From assembly GCA_024641985.1 (NCBI GenBank), contig JAHEBZ010000002.1, positions 124,001 through 188,000 of the forward strand: a DNA stretch of 64,000 nucleotides, in the 5' to 3' direction. Source of the DNA: Rhodoluna sp. Lineage in GTDB: Bacteria; Actinomycetota; Actinomycetes; Actinomycetales; Microbacteriaceae. The notes beneath the pieces are model-generated. The model was not told where the DNA came from and searched no databases. It was given only the letters and a program-made list of their open reading frames with translations. Both the position numbers and the translations under genes were made by a program. Positions 45,489-54,655 of this stretch are shown in pieces. The first letter of the stretch is position 1. The number at the start of each line of letters is the position of its first letter.

Positions 45489-46031
45489 CTAGTGATCGGT
45501 TTCTTCGGCAGCAGGCTCGGTGGCCTCTGGTGAAGGCTCGATGCTTGAAGAGCCAGGCAGGCTTGCCACAAGCTCTTTGTATTCTGCCAAAGTGCCATCC
45601 ATAATCGGCACGCGAATTTCTTTGCCGGTGCCGTTCGCTTCGATTACGAAGATGTTGGCAATCTGCCCGGCCTTGCCAGCCAAGTCGATGATCAGGGCAG
45701 AGTTTCCGTTGTAGCCAAGGTCAAGTTTTTGACCAGGCAACAGGCTAAAGGCAACCTCGCGCTTTTTGGCGCTGGCTTCATCGGTGTATTGAATCTTGAA
45801 GGTCGTTGCGGTTGCGCCTGAGTTCACGATTGAACCGAATAGGGCCTCGCCACCGTTGCCATTGGTTAGGTAAATGAAGTTACGAACCTTCACGTTCTCA
45901 AGGTTGATCTGAGCGCCATCGCTAGGTGCATAAACCTCGATCGAAGCGATCGGGCTCATGAATCCGCAGCCAGATGTGCCTAGCAAAAGTGATGCAGCGA
46001 TGCCAACAGCGGCGAACTTACGGATGATCAA
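45489..46031 (-). CDS. Small exported lipoprotein
   Basis: A 180-residue protein. A short basic N-terminus and hydrophobic stretch lead to the lipobox LLGTSGC (Cys about 22), so the mature protein should be lipid-anchored on the outer face of the membrane. The mature part is a predicted beta-sandwich (about 30-150) followed by an Ala/Glu/Pro-rich tail. It resembles copper-chaperone-like or DUF-type lipoproteins of actinobacteria, but no metal motif is visible. It is convergent with regX3. Confidence 0.75.
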   Translation of the reverse strand: MIIRKFAAVGIAASLLLGTSGCGFMSPIASIEVYAPSDGAQINLENVKVRNFIYLTNGNGGEALFGSIVNSGATATTFKIQYTDEASAKKREVAFSLLPGQKLDLGYNGNSALIIDLAGKAGQIANIFVIEANGTGKEIRVPIMDGTLAEYKELVASLPGSSSIEPSPEATEPAAEETDH

Positions 46032-46074
46032 TTTTCCTCCTGAGAAGCGATTTAGGTCGCCTCCAGTTTACTCC

Positions 46075-46103
46075 TTTAGATAACGGGCTTCCTGTGGTAA
46101 AAT
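46075..46103 (+). promoter_or_regulatory. carD promoter
   Basis: TTTAGA (46075-46080) and TAAAAT (46098-46103) are separated by exactly 17 nt, with TG just before the -10. A leader of about 20 nt with GAAGGGA follows. Confidence 0.6.
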
Positions 46104-46129
46104 TGGTCTTTCTGAAGGGAATCACCCAC

Positions 46130-46612
46130 ATGAAGTTTGAAGTCGGCGAAACAGTCGTATACCCGCACCACGGTGCAGCACAAATTATCGAGGTCGCTGA
46201 CCGCACCATTCGTGGTGAAACCAAGCTTTACCTACAGCTCAAGGTTGCTCAGGGCGACCTAACTATTTGGGTTCCCGCCGAAAACGTTGAGATGGTCGGC
46301 GTTCGCGACGTAATCGACAAAAAGGGCGTTGAACAGGTGTTCTCGGTGCTTCGTGCAGAGTTCACCGAAGAGCCAACCAACTGGTCTCGCCGCTATAAGG
46401 CAAACCTCGAAAAGCTTGCTTCTGGCGATGTGGTCAAAGTTTCAGAAGTCGTTCGCGACCTATGGCGTCGCGATCAAGACCGAGGTCTTTCGGCCGGCGA
46501 AAAGCGCATGCTAGCCAAGGCTCGTCAAATTCTTGTGTCAGAGCTTGCTCTTGCTCGCAAGGTCGACGAAGTCAAGGCTTCGGCAACTCTCGACGAAGTT
46601 CTAGCTTCTTAA
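46130..46612 (+). CDS. carD: CarD-family RNA polymerase-binding regulator
   Basis: A 160-residue global regulator. Residues 1-60 form the RNA-polymerase-interacting domain ([19 protein letters not shown]), and the helical C-terminus with W85-type tryptophans ([20 protein letters not shown]) contacts promoter DNA. CarD stabilises the open complex at rRNA and other promoters. The ORF track starts at 46094; the conserved start at 46130 has GAAGGGA upstream. It leads the conserved run carD-ispDF-cysS-rlmB. Confidence 0.93.
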   Translation: MKFEVGETVVYPHHGAAQIIEVADRTIRGETKLYLQLKVAQGDLTIWVPAENVEMVGVRDVIDKKGVEQVFSVLRAEFTEEPTNWSRRYKANLEKLASGDVVKVSEVVRDLWRRDQDRGLSAGEKRMLAKARQILVSELALARKVDEVKASATLDEVLAS

Positions 46613-46627
46613 CAGGCAGGCCAAGGC

Positions 46628-47821
46628 ATGACCAATCGCGACATCGCGGTAGTGGTTGTGGCCGCAGGTCGTGGTGAGCGTTTAGGCGCCTCAAAGCCAA
46701 AGGCCTTCGTCGACTTAGTCGGCAAGCCGCTGCTATCGCACGCAATCGAATCCATCGCAGCTTTGCCGCACCTGGCGCAGCTGATAATTGCCGTGCCCGC
46801 ATCGCACCTCATCGAAGCCAACGACGTGGCTAATGAGCTTGTTGTCGACGGCGATGTGCAACTCGACATCGTGGTTGGTGGTCAAACTCGCCAAGCCTCT
46901 ATCTCTAATGCACTTGCCGTTTTATCGCCCGGTGCAGGGGTTGTGCTTGTGCACGATGCCGCGCGCGCCATGACTCCAACCTCTGTGTTTTCAAGAGTTG
47001 CTAATTCGGTTCGTGAAACCGGCCTTTCTACGGTGCCGGTCATCAAAATTGCCGACACAATAAAGCGCATTGATGGCGATTTGGTTCGTGAAACAATCGA
47101 TCGAAATATTCTTCGTGCCGCTCAAACACCTCAAGGGTTTGTGGCTGCCGATTTGGTTCGGGCCTATGCCGAGGCAAAAGCCGAATACACCGATGATGCG
47201 GCGCTTATGCAAGCCGCCGGCCTTGAGGTGCGCGCGGTTGAGGGGCATGACCAAGCCTTTAAAGTGACCACCCCCGAAGATCTGGCGGCCGCAGAAATGC
47301 GATTTGGTGGACACTATCGCTCGGGCATCGGCACCGACGTTCACCGCTTTAGTCAAAACTCTGACAAACCGCTTTATCTGGGCACCATAGTTTGGCCAGG
47401 CGAGCGTGGCCTCGATGGCCACAGCGACGGCGATGCGGTTAGCCACGCCATTGTTGACGCAATGCTTTCGGCAGCCGGCCTTGGCGATATCGGTTCAAAT
47501 TTCGGTGTCGACCGCCCAGAGTTTGCCGGTGCCAACGGAAAAGTTTTTATCGAAGGTGCGCTTGAGCTGCTTCGCGAGGCCGGTTTCGCTGTGCAAAACG
47601 TGGCTGTTCAAATCATCGGCAACCGTCCAAAGGTGGCTCCAAATCGTTTGGTGGTTGAACAGGCATTGACGGCAATCATCGGTGCCCCGGTTGCGCTATC
47701 TGCAACCACAACCGATGGGCTGGGGTTCTTGGGCAACACAGAGGGTGTGGCCGCAGTGGCAACCGCGCTGATTGCTGAATCAAGGGCCTTTAGAGCCTCT
47801 GACGATAGGCTGGCAAAGTGA
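46628..47821 (+). CDS. ispDF: Bifunctional IspD/IspF isoprenoid enzyme
   Basis: A 397-residue fusion catalysing two non-consecutive steps of the MEP pathway. Residues 1-225 are IspD (AAGRGERLGASKPKAF, VLVHDAARAM), which makes CDP-methylerythritol. Residues about 235-390 are IspF (GIGTDVHRF, LDGHSDGDAVSHAI with the zinc residues, TTTDGLGFLG). The fusion is common in some Actinobacteria and Proteobacteria. Its stop overlaps the cysS GTG. Confidence 0.95.
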   Translation: MTNRDIAVVVVAAGRGERLGASKPKAFVDLVGKPLLSHAIESIAALPHLAQLIIAVPASHLIEANDVANELVVDGDVQLDIVVGGQTRQASISNALAVLSPGAGVVLVHDAARAMTPTSVFSRVANSVRETGLSTVPVIKIADTIKRIDGDLVRETIDRNILRAAQTPQGFVAADLVRAYAEAKAEYTDDAALMQAAGLEVRAVEGHDQAFKVTTPEDLAAAEMRFGGHYRSGIGTDVHRFSQNSDKPLYLGTIVWPGERGLDGHSDGDAVSHAIVDAMLSAAGLGDIGSNFGVDRPEFAGANGKVFIEGALELLREAGFAVQNVAVQIIGNRPKVAPNRLVVEQALTAIIGAPVALSATTTDGLGFLGNTEGVAAVATALIAESRAFRASDDRLAK

Positions 47822-49224
47822 GCCTGAGCCTATTTGATTCGAAATCGCAGAGCCTGCGAAGCTTTGAGCCCATCGTTGCTGGCCAAGTTGGTATTTATCT
47901 TTGTGGCCCAACCGTTCAGGGTCTTCCTCACGTTGGGCATCTTCGGTCTGCGTTGGTTTATGACCAACTTCGCCGATGGCTCGAGGCAAAGGGCCTTGCT
48001 GTCACCTTGGTTCGCAACATAACCGACATCGACGACAAGGTTCTCGAAAACGCCAAAGCAACCGGCGAGCAGTGGTGGGCGCTTGCCTATCGCTTTGAAC
48101 AAGAATTTAATCGGGTCTACCAGGTCGTTGGCATTGCCGCGCCAACCTATGAACCGCGGGCAACCGGTGCAATCCCCGAAATGATCGCTTTGATTCAAAA
48201 GTTGATCGAGCGAGGCTTTGCCTATCAAGCCGATGACGGTTCGGCAAATGTCTATTTTGCCGCTGGCAAGTGGGCCAATTATGGTGAGCTAACCAATCAG
48301 CGCATCGATGACATGGCCGACGACGCTGATGCCGAATCGCGAGGCAAGCGCGCTCCGCATGATTTTGCGCTCTGGAAGGCCCACAAAGTTGGCGATGCAG
48401 ATTCGGCAGCCTGGAACACGCCTTTTGGTCTAGGCCGCCCTGGCTGGCACATCGAGTGTTCTGCAATGGCAACCAAATACCTTGGCAGCAAATTCGACAT
48501 CCATGGCGGCGGGCTTGACCTAAGGTTTCCGCATCACGAAAACGAGCTTGCCCAATCGGGGGCTGCCGGAGACGAATTTGCTAATTTCTGGCTGCACAAC
48601 GGGCTCGTAAATGTGGCTGGTCAAAAGATGTCAAAGTCTCTGGGCAACTCAATATTTGCAGCAGACCTGTTGGCGTTGGCAAGGCCTGCGGCAGTTCGCT
48701 ATTACCTCGGCTCGGCCCACTATCGCTCGGTGCTCGATTATCACGAGGGTGTTCTTGATGAAGCGACTGCTGCATTGGGTCGCATCGAAACCTTCCTTGC
48801 AAGGGCCGATCGTGCCGGCGCTAAAATTGCTATCGGCAACTCGTTACTTGCGGCCGTGCCGGCAGCTTTTATTGCAGCCATGGATGCCGACCTAGCGGTT
48901 CCGACCGCTCTGGCCGTGTTGCACGACACCGTTCGCGATGGCAACAGTGCTATCGACCTGGCAAACCTGTCAGATGTTTCTGCGGCTGCAACTTCGGTTC
49001 GAGCCATGCTTGCGGTGCTCGGAATCGACCTCGATATGGCTGAAGCGCCAACTTCGGGCAACGAACAGGCTTTGGATCAACTCATCCAAGGCCTAATTAG
49101 CGAGCGCAACGCAGCGCGCGCGGCAAAAGACTTTGCGCGTTCAGACGCGATCAGAGACCAACTAAAGGCAGCGGGCATCACTCTTGAAGACGCCGCCGAA
49201 TCAACGTATTGGAGTGTCAACTAA
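47818..49224 (+). CDS. cysS: Cysteinyl-tRNA synthetase
   Basis: A 468-residue class I synthetase. The zinc cysteine is in YLCGPTVQG, the HIGH-type motif reads PHVGHLRS, and KMSKS is present as GQKMSKSLGN. WHIECSAMA, GGGLDLRFPHHENE and a C-terminal helical domain (SERNAARAAKDFARSDAIRD, quoted in part) complete the family picture. It starts with GTG overlapping ispDF and its stop overlaps rlmB (TAATG). Confidence 0.96.
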   Translation: MSLSLFDSKSQSLRSFEPIVAGQVGIYLCGPTVQGLPHVGHLRSALVYDQLRRWLEAKGLAVTLVRNITDIDDKVLENAKATGEQWWALAYRFEQEFNRVYQVVGIAAPTYEPRATGAIPEMIALIQKLIERGFAYQADDGSANVYFAAGKWANYGELTNQRIDDMADDADAESRGKRAPHDFALWKAHKVGDADSAAWNTPFGLGRPGWHIECSAMATKYLGSKFDIHGGGLDLRFPHHENELAQSGAAGDEFANFWLHNGLVNVAGQKMSKSLGNSIFAADLLALARPAAVRYYLGSAHYRSVLDYHEGVLDEATAALGRIETFLARADRAGAKIAIGNSLLAAVPAAFIAAMDADLAVPTALAVLHDTVRDGNSAIDLANLSDVSAAATSVRAMLAVLGIDLDMAEAPTSGNEQALDQLIQGLISERNAARAAKDFARSDAIRDQLKAAGITLEDAAESTYWSVN

Positions 49225-50264
49225 TGGCAGCAAAACCGGGTCGCCCAGGAGCGGCAAAAAACAAAAAGGGCGGCCGTGTTGGCACCGGCGGCAACGGAAA
49301 GCAGGCACTTGAAGGCCGCGGACCAACCCCGAAGGCTGAGGATCGCCCGTATCACAAGGCTTATAAGGCTAAGGCCGCTGCCGAAAAGCACAAGCAGGCA
49401 ACCGGCGCAGTAACCGTTCGTCGCGGTGAATACTTGGCGCCGGCTGCCCGCACTGCAGGCTCTGCCGGAGCTGCAGCTCGTTCGGGTCAGCGTGTGGCCA
49501 AGGCCGCCGATGCCTCAGAGGTTTTGTCTGGCCGCAACTCGGTTGTCGAGGCGCTGCGCTCGAAGGTTCCTGCTACCGCTCTGTTTATTGCCTCTCGAAT
49601 CGAGATGGACGAGCGCGTTAAAGAAGCTATCAAAATTGCCGGCTCGCGAGGCATCGCGGTAAACGAAATTACTCGCCCCGAAATGGACCGAATGACCGGT
49701 TTCGATTCGGTTCACCAGGGTATCGCGCTGCAGGTTCCGCCTTATAAATACCAGCACCCAATGGAGCTGCTCGACCTAGTTTTGGCAAGAGGCCAGAAGC
49801 CGTTGTTCGTCGCGCTTGACGGCATCACCGACCCACGCAACCTTGGCGCGATCATCCGTTCGGTTGCCGCATTCGGTGGCCAAGGCGTAATTTTGCCTCA
49901 GCGCCGCTCAACCGGTGTGACTGCCTCGGCCTGGAAGACCTCGGCTGGCGCCGCAGCTCGCGTGCCAGTTGCACTTGCTGCAAACTTGAATGCCACTTTG
50001 AAAGAGTTCAAGAAGCGCGGTGTGTTTGTAGTTGGTCTTGATGGCGACGGCGACATGAGCCTGCCTAATTTTGAGTTGTCTACCGAACCATTGCTTTTGG
50101 TGGTTGGTTCTGAAGGTAAGGGCTTGTCGCGTTTGGTTACCGAAAACTGCGATGCAGTGCTTTCGATTCCAATTGCGCGCGACACCGAATCGCTAAACGC
50201 CGGCATTGCTGCTTCGGTCACGTTGTATGAAGTGTCTAAGCGTCGCGCTGCCTTGAAGCGCTAG
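49224..50264 (+). CDS. rlmB: 23S rRNA (guanosine-2'-O-)-methyltransferase RlmB-type
   Basis: A 346-residue SpoU-family methyltransferase. Residues 1-95 are a basic, low-complexity extension (KPGRPGAAKNKKGGRVG), then the substrate-binding L30e-like domain from GRNSVVEALRS, then the SPOUT domain with ALDGITDPRNLGAIIRSV, VVGSEGKGL and SIPIARDTESLNAGIAAS (knot motifs). It would methylate G2251 of 23S rRNA. The ORF track starts at 49209; the ATG at 49224 with GGAG upstream is chosen. Confidence 0.92.
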   Translation: MAAKPGRPGAAKNKKGGRVGTGGNGKQALEGRGPTPKAEDRPYHKAYKAKAAAEKHKQATGAVTVRRGEYLAPAARTAGSAGAAARSGQRVAKAADASEVLSGRNSVVEALRSKVPATALFIASRIEMDERVKEAIKIAGSRGIAVNEITRPEMDRMTGFDSVHQGIALQVPPYKYQHPMELLDLVLARGQKPLFVALDGITDPRNLGAIIRSVAAFGGQGVILPQRRSTGVTASAWKTSAGAAARVPVALAANLNATLKEFKKRGVFVVGLDGDGDMSLPNFELSTEPLLLVVGSEGKGLSRLVTENCDAVLSIPIARDTESLNAGIAASVTLYEVSKRRAALKR

Positions 50265-50271
50265 GTTCAAA

Positions 50272-51579
50272 CTAAACCAGGTCTCGCCAGTCCACTTCGT
50301 CGTCGTCTTCGGCAACCACAATGGTTCCTGAGGGCACGGCGTTTGGCAGCGTTATCGCCTCGGTTAGCGGCGAAAGATATGCTTCTTCGTCGCGACGATT
50401 AACCAAAACGTTGTCGATATATGAGTGCACTGCCTCATCGACAGAAACATCGCGGTTCTGGTTCTCAGACATATACCAGCGGTGTTCGAGCACCTGGTGA
50501 TAAATTTCGGCCGGCTCTAGGCGGCCACCTAAGTCTCGAGGAATCGCCGTTACGACTGGTTCGAATGATCGACTCAGCCACTCGTGAGCCAAAACCTCTT
50601 CGTCGGCGCCGGGGCGAGGGTGTTCGACGCGATATTGGTCTAGATCGTTTAGCAAACGTCTTGCTTGGTTCTCTTCAACATCAAGGCCCGTTAAACGAAT
50701 CAGGCGTCGGGTGTGGTGACCCGCGTCGACAACCTTTGGTTGAATCTTTACCTTTGTGCCCGAAGCATCGGTTTTTATGGCCAATTCTTCGATGTCAAAA
50801 CCAAGTTCGTTGAGTCGGTCAACGCGGCGGTTGATTTTCCAGCGATCGGCGGCCTCAAAGGTTTCGGCTGCCGTAAGTTCGGTCCAAAGTTCGCGATATT
50901 TGGCAACGATGCGCTCGCTCGTGGCCAAGGCATCTACGCCGGGGGTAGCGTGCCCGCTCGCAATCAAATCCATCAGTTCGCCAGCAATGTTGACTCTGGC
51001 AATCTCTAGGTCGTTTTCGCGCTGACCGTTAGATAAACCAGTGTCATAGAGGTGACCGGTCTCGGCGTCGACCAGGTAAGCCGCAAATGAGCCAGCATCG
51101 CGACGAAAGAGGGTGTTTGATAGCGAAACATCGCCCCAGAAAAAACCGGCGATGTGCAACCGAGCCAAAAGCAAAGCTAAAGCGTCAACAAGGCGGGTAG
51201 CCGTTTCGGGCCGAAGGCCCTGTGACCACATTGCGCGGTAAGGCAGCGAAAATTTTAGGTGGCGAGTAACGAGCACCGAGAGCAGTTCTTCGCGATCGGT
51301 GGTCTCGCGGCCATTAATGATTGCAAATGGTTCAACGCAGGGCACATCAAGTTTTTGAAGTTGCTTGAGCATGTCATATTCGCGTTTGGCAAGCTCGGGC
51401 AGAGTTTCTTTGATGGCCACCACGTGGTCGTTGAGGTGGGCGAATCTGACAGTGTGGCGGCTCAAGCCTTTTGGCAGAGCTGCAATGTTTTCAGTCGGCC
51501 AATCCTCTAATGGCAAATGCCACGGTAGATCCAGCAATGCTGGCTCTACCGTGGCAGCCGTAATGTCTAGTGAGCTCAC
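50272..51579 (-). CDS. DUF4032 protein with a protein-kinase-like fold
   Basis: A 435-residue cytoplasmic protein. The central part (about 90-190) has kinase-like features: a catalytic loop FWGDVSLSNTLF and a metal-binding-type YLVDAETG, in the order seen in phosphotransferases of the kinase superfamily. The C-terminal half is the DUF4032 domain (residues about 215-400, IYHQVLEHRWYMSE). Its start (GTG) overlaps the stop of the upstream sugar ABC ATPase gene, so both belong to one operon. Enzymatic activity is not known. Confidence 0.78.
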   Translation of the reverse strand: MSSLDITAATVEPALLDLPWHLPLEDWPTENIAALPKGLSRHTVRFAHLNDHVVAIKETLPELAKREYDMLKQLQKLDVPCVEPFAIINGRETTDREELLSVLVTRHLKFSLPYRAMWSQGLRPETATRLVDALALLLARLHIAGFFWGDVSLSNTLFRRDAGSFAAYLVDAETGHLYDTGLSNGQRENDLEIARVNIAGELMDLIASGHATPGVDALATSERIVAKYRELWTELTAAETFEAADRWKINRRVDRLNELGFDIEELAIKTDASGTKVKIQPKVVDAGHHTRRLIRLTGLDVEENQARRLLNDLDQYRVEHPRPGADEEVLAHEWLSRSFEPVVTAIPRDLGGRLEPAEIYHQVLEHRWYMSENQNRDVSVDEAVHSYIDNVLVNRRDEEAYLSPLTEAITLPNAVPSGTIVVAEDDDEVDWRDLV

Positions 51580-52654
51580 TAGTTGAGGCGCTCGCCCGAC
51601 TCTACGTCGAACAGGTGCACGATGCCGCCCTCTGGCTTCAAGAAGACCTTGTCGCCGGCGTGTGGGTGAACGCGGCCGTCAACGCGAGAAACCACGTCTT
51701 GGTCGGCGCCATCGATGTTGGTGTGACCGTATAGGAAGCCGTCGGCTCCTAGTTCTTCGATAACGTCGACATCAACTGCGATGCCTTCGCCGGTCGAAAC
51801 GGTTAGGTTTTCTGGGCGAATACCGACGGTGATGGTCTTCGCGTTGGTCTTCGCAAGAATCGCACTGTCAATCGGCAGCACTACGGTTCCGAACTGAACT
51901 CCGCCGTCAACGATTGGAAGCTGAACCAAGTTCATGGCGGGTGAGCCAATAAAGCCAGCCACGAATACGTTCTGAGGGGTTTCGTATAGTTCGCGTGGGG
52001 TGGCTACCTGCTGCAGCAAGCCATCCTTTAGAACTGCAACGCGGTCACCCATGGTCATTGCTTCAACCTGGTCGTGGGTTACATAAACGGTGGTTACACC
52101 AAGGCGGCGCTGAAGCGATGCGATCTGGGTGCGGGTCTGAACGCGAAGCTTGGCGTCGAGGTTCGAAAGTGGCTCATCCATTAGGAACACCTGAGGCTTG
52201 CGAACGATTGCGCGCCCCATGGCTACGCGCTGGCGCTGACCACCAGAAAGGGCCTTTGGCTTGCGGGCTAGGTATGGCTCTAGGTCAAGAAGCTTTGCTG
52301 CCTCTAGAACGCGAGCGGCACGCTCTTCTTTGCTAACACCGGCAATCTTCAGAGCAAAGCCCATGTTCTCGGCCACGGTCATGTGTGGGTAAAGAGCGTA
52401 GTTCTGGAAGACCATTGCGATGTCGCGGTCTTTTGGTGGGGTGTCGGTTACATCGCGGTCACCAATGCGAATGTGACCGGCGTTTACCTCTTCAAGGCCT
52501 GCAAGCATGCGCAGGGTGGTTGACTTGCCACAGCCTGATGGGCCAACCAAGACCAAGAACTCGCCGTCTTTGATCTCGAGGTTGATCTTGTCAACAGCTG
52601 GGCGCACGCCGCCTGGGTAGAGGCGGGTGGCGTTATCGAATGTTACTGATGCCA
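51579..52654 (-). CDS. msmK: Sugar ABC transporter ATPase, UgpC/MsmK-type
   Basis: A 358-residue ABC ATPase. Walker A GPSGCGKST (about residue 37), Q-loop FQNYALYPHMT, signature LSGGQRQRVAMGRA, Walker B VFLMDEPLSNLD and the switch histidine (YVTHDQVEA) are present, followed by the regulatory TOBE/OB domain. Such ATPases are often shared among several sugar permeases. No permease or binding-protein gene is adjacent, so it is a stand-alone motor. The ORF track starts at 52739; the ATG at 52654 preceded by AAGGAA is chosen. Confidence 0.9.
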
Positions 52655-52815
52655 TTTTTCTTATTCCTTCACCGGCAGGTACGTGCCGGACGATCCGTTG
52701 TGATAGAAACCCCGCCAGCGGTGCCAACAGGTAATTCAATTATTGCACCGAGCTGGCCTCGTCTAAACTATTCGAGAGCCCTAGAAGGCACCGGTTTTAT
52801 AACATCGAGGAATTC

Positions 52816-53676
52816 ATGACATCAAACCAGAGCAAGCCAACCCGTTCAGAGCAGCGCGAAATCGCAAGAGCTAAGGCGCGCGAAGTGCGCGATCAGCAGC
52901 AAAAAGGCGCTCGCCGCAAGAAGCTCGGCATTCAAGTTGGTCTGGGTGTTGTGATTCTTGGCATTGCCACAGCTATTACCTTTGCGATCTCGAGCGGCAC
53001 CAACAGCAACGCTGGCAACCTAACCCCAGCAAATTTCTCGTTCAACGATGGCATAAAAATCGGCACGAACCTAGAGGCTTTCACACCAACTTCTACACCT
53101 TCGCCTGCGCCAAGTGCGGGTTCGGCCCCGATTCCAAACATTGCGATTTATCTTGATTACCAGTGCCCGGTTTGTCAGGCGTTCGAGGTGCCTAACCAGT
53201 CTCAAATTGAGAGCTGGGTAAAGGCGGGCCTTGCAACCCTCGAGCTGCACCCAATTTCATTCTTAGATACACGCGGTTCGCTCAACGAATATTCGAGCAG
53301 GGCAGCCAACGCGGCAATCTGTGTAGCCGAAAACTCGCCTAACAACTTCTTTGCCTACAACTCGTGGCTATTTGAGAACCAGCCAGCCGAGGCCACCTAT
53401 GGCCCCGAGAATGATGCACTGATTGAGGGCGCCAAGAAGCTTGGTGTTTCTAACTTTGAGCAGATCTCAACTTGTATCAAAGAAAAGTCATATGCCAATT
53501 GGATTTCCACCACCACCACCAAGGCGCTCAGTGAAAATGTGCCTGGCACCAAGTTGAAAGTAGAAGGAACTCCGTTCATTCTGGTCAACGGTCAGCCATA
53601 CACCTGGACAACTGGCGAAGAGCTGATCAACCCAGCTCGTTTCGCCCAGTTCAAAGACAGCGTTGTAAACAACTAA
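52816..53676 (+). CDS. DsbA-family thioredoxin-fold membrane-anchored protein
   Basis: A 286-residue exported protein. A basic N-terminus, a membrane helix (about 39-60), a Ser/Pro-rich linker (about 96-110), and then a DsbA-like domain with active site CPVC in YLDYQCPVCQAFEVP. A cis-proline region TPFILVNG lies near the C-terminus. It would form or isomerise disulfides on the outer face of the membrane. A strong terminator follows. The secreted Cys-rich protein at 18.0-18.8 kb is one possible client, by inference only. Confidence 0.85.
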   Translation: MTSNQSKPTRSEQREIARAKAREVRDQQQKGARRKKLGIQVGLGVVILGIATAITFAISSGTNSNAGNLTPANFSFNDGIKIGTNLEAFTPTSTPSPAPSAGSAPIPNIAIYLDYQCPVCQAFEVPNQSQIESWVKAGLATLELHPISFLDTRGSLNEYSSRAANAAICVAENSPNNFFAYNSWLFENQPAEATYGPENDALIEGAKKLGVSNFEQISTCIKEKSYANWISTTTTKALSENVPGTKLKVEGTPFILVNGQPYTWTTGEELINPARFAQFKDSVVNN

Positions 53677-53689
53677 CTTGCAGGTATGC

Positions 53690-53720
53690 AAAAACCCCAG
53701 AGGAAACTCTGGGGTTTTTT
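53690..53720 (+). terminator. Rho-independent terminator after the DsbA-like gene
   Basis: Stem AAAAACCCCAGAG with CTCTGGGGTTTTT, GAAA tetraloop, then a T6 run. Confidence 0.92.
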
Positions 53721-53721
53721 G

Positions 53722-53843
53722 TTTGAGCCGACTAGCAAAGACTGCGAGGCAGTCTTTGAATGTCCCCTAGGCAATTAAAAAATTTGAGCCGACTAGCAAA
53801 GACTGCGAGGCAGTCTTTGAATGTCCCCTAGGCAATTAAAAAA
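53722..53843. repeat. Two identical 61-bp tandem repeats ending against tRNA-Thr
   Basis: Copies at 53722-53782 and 53783-53843 are identical. Each starts with a 14-nt copy of the tRNA-Thr 3' end plus flank (TTTGAGCCGACTAG), which recurs a third time at 53844-53857 as the real tRNA end. Each contains a 10-bp hairpin, CAAAGACTGC-GAGG-CAGTCTTTG (one extra base), and ends with GTCCCCTAGGC, an inverted partial match to the next tRNA bases. It may be a small integration or duplication scar at a tRNA end. Confidence 0.85.
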
Positions 53844-53847
53844 TTTG

Positions 53848-53920
53848 AGCCGACTAGGGGACTTGAACCCCTAACCCCCGTATTACAAGTACGGTGCGCT
53901 GCCAATTGCGCCAAGTCGGC
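53848..53920 (-). tRNA. tRNA-Thr (anticodon TGT)
   Basis: A 73-nt cloverleaf on the minus strand: acceptor GCCGACT/AGTCGGC, D arm GCGC/GCGC, anticodon stem CCGTA/TACGG with loop CTTGTAA (anticodon TGT), T arm AGGGG-TTCAAGT-CCCCT. CCA is not encoded. Its 3' end is repeated in the adjacent tandem units. Confidence 0.95.
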
Positions 53921-53951
53921 TTGTTGCCGAAGCAACCTTATAAGCCTACTA

Positions 53952-54173
53952 TTAACCGCCGAGTTCGCTGAGCGCTGAGAATACCAAAAACGCTGGCCAA
54001 ACAATTGCCTTTAAAATTCCAAGCGTGCCCGTCCAAAAGTCGGTGGCGCTTGAGATGTAAAAGATGGCTGCACCGACAAAGCCCAAGAAATAAACCCCGC
54101 CGCCGGTGCTGGCTCGTTTATTGCCCCACTTCTTTTCGGCCCAGGCTTTAAATTCATCATTGTTTTCGCTCAT
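53952..54173 (-). CDS. Small two-helix membrane protein
   Basis: A 73-residue protein with a charged N-terminus (residues 1-22), then two hydrophobic segments (about 27-42 and 50-68). It resembles short conserved membrane proteins of Actinobacteria with no assigned role. It lies 16 nt downstream of msrB on the same strand and is probably co-transcribed with it. Confidence 0.65.
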   Translation of the reverse strand: MSENNDEFKAWAEKKWGNKRASTGGGVYFLGFVGAAIFYISSATDFWTGTLGILKAIVWPAFLVFSALSELGG

Positions 54174-54189
54174 TTAGTTAACCTACGCC

Positions 54190-54588
54190 CTAGTCCTCGT
54201 TGAAAGTAATGCTGACTGAGTTGATGCAGAATCGATCGCCCGTGGGCGTTTGGGGAGCATCTTCGAACACATGCCCAAGGTGGCAACCGCAGGCTGCACA
54301 GCGAACTTCGGTTCGCAACATTCCGTGGCTGCGATCCTCGATAAGTTCGACGGCATCACCAGCTTTGGGTTCATAAAAACTCGGCCAGCCGCAGTGCGAA
54401 TCAAACTTGGTTTGGCTTTTGAAAAGTTCGGCCCCGCAGCCTTTGCAAGAAAACGTTCCTACTCGGTGTTCTTCCAGCAATTCGCCGGTGTAGGCACGCT
54501 CGGTTCCTGCCTGGCGCAACACATGAAATTCAAACTCAGTTAACTCGTTTTGCCATTGCTCATCGGTCTTCTTAATTGGATAGTCCAC
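54190..54588 (-). CDS. msrB: Peptide-methionine (R)-S-oxide reductase
   Basis: A 132-residue cytoplasmic repair enzyme that reduces the R form of methionine sulfoxide. The structural zinc site has two Cys-x2-Cys pairs (CKGCG and CAACG), GWPSFYEP and RTEVRCAACG are family signatures, and the catalytic cysteine is in RFCINSVSI. Length is typical. Together with a DsbA-like gene nearby it fits an oxidative-stress set, though the genes are not one operon. Confidence 0.94.
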   Translation of the reverse strand: MDYPIKKTDEQWQNELTEFEFHVLRQAGTERAYTGELLEEHRVGTFSCKGCGAELFKSQTKFDSHCGWPSFYEPKAGDAVELIEDRSHGMLRTEVRCAACGCHLGHVFEDAPQTPTGDRFCINSVSITFNED

Positions 54589-54655
54589 ATCGTGCCTTTC
54601 GTTGCCTAATATTAAGCATGCCCAATTGGGTGTTTGATTCTATAAAGCAGGATTC

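Noticed and set aside
53722-53843. Tandem 61-bp repeats as a small CRISPR array
   Set aside because: The copies are contiguous and identical with no distinct spacers, only two units exist, and no cas gene is present.
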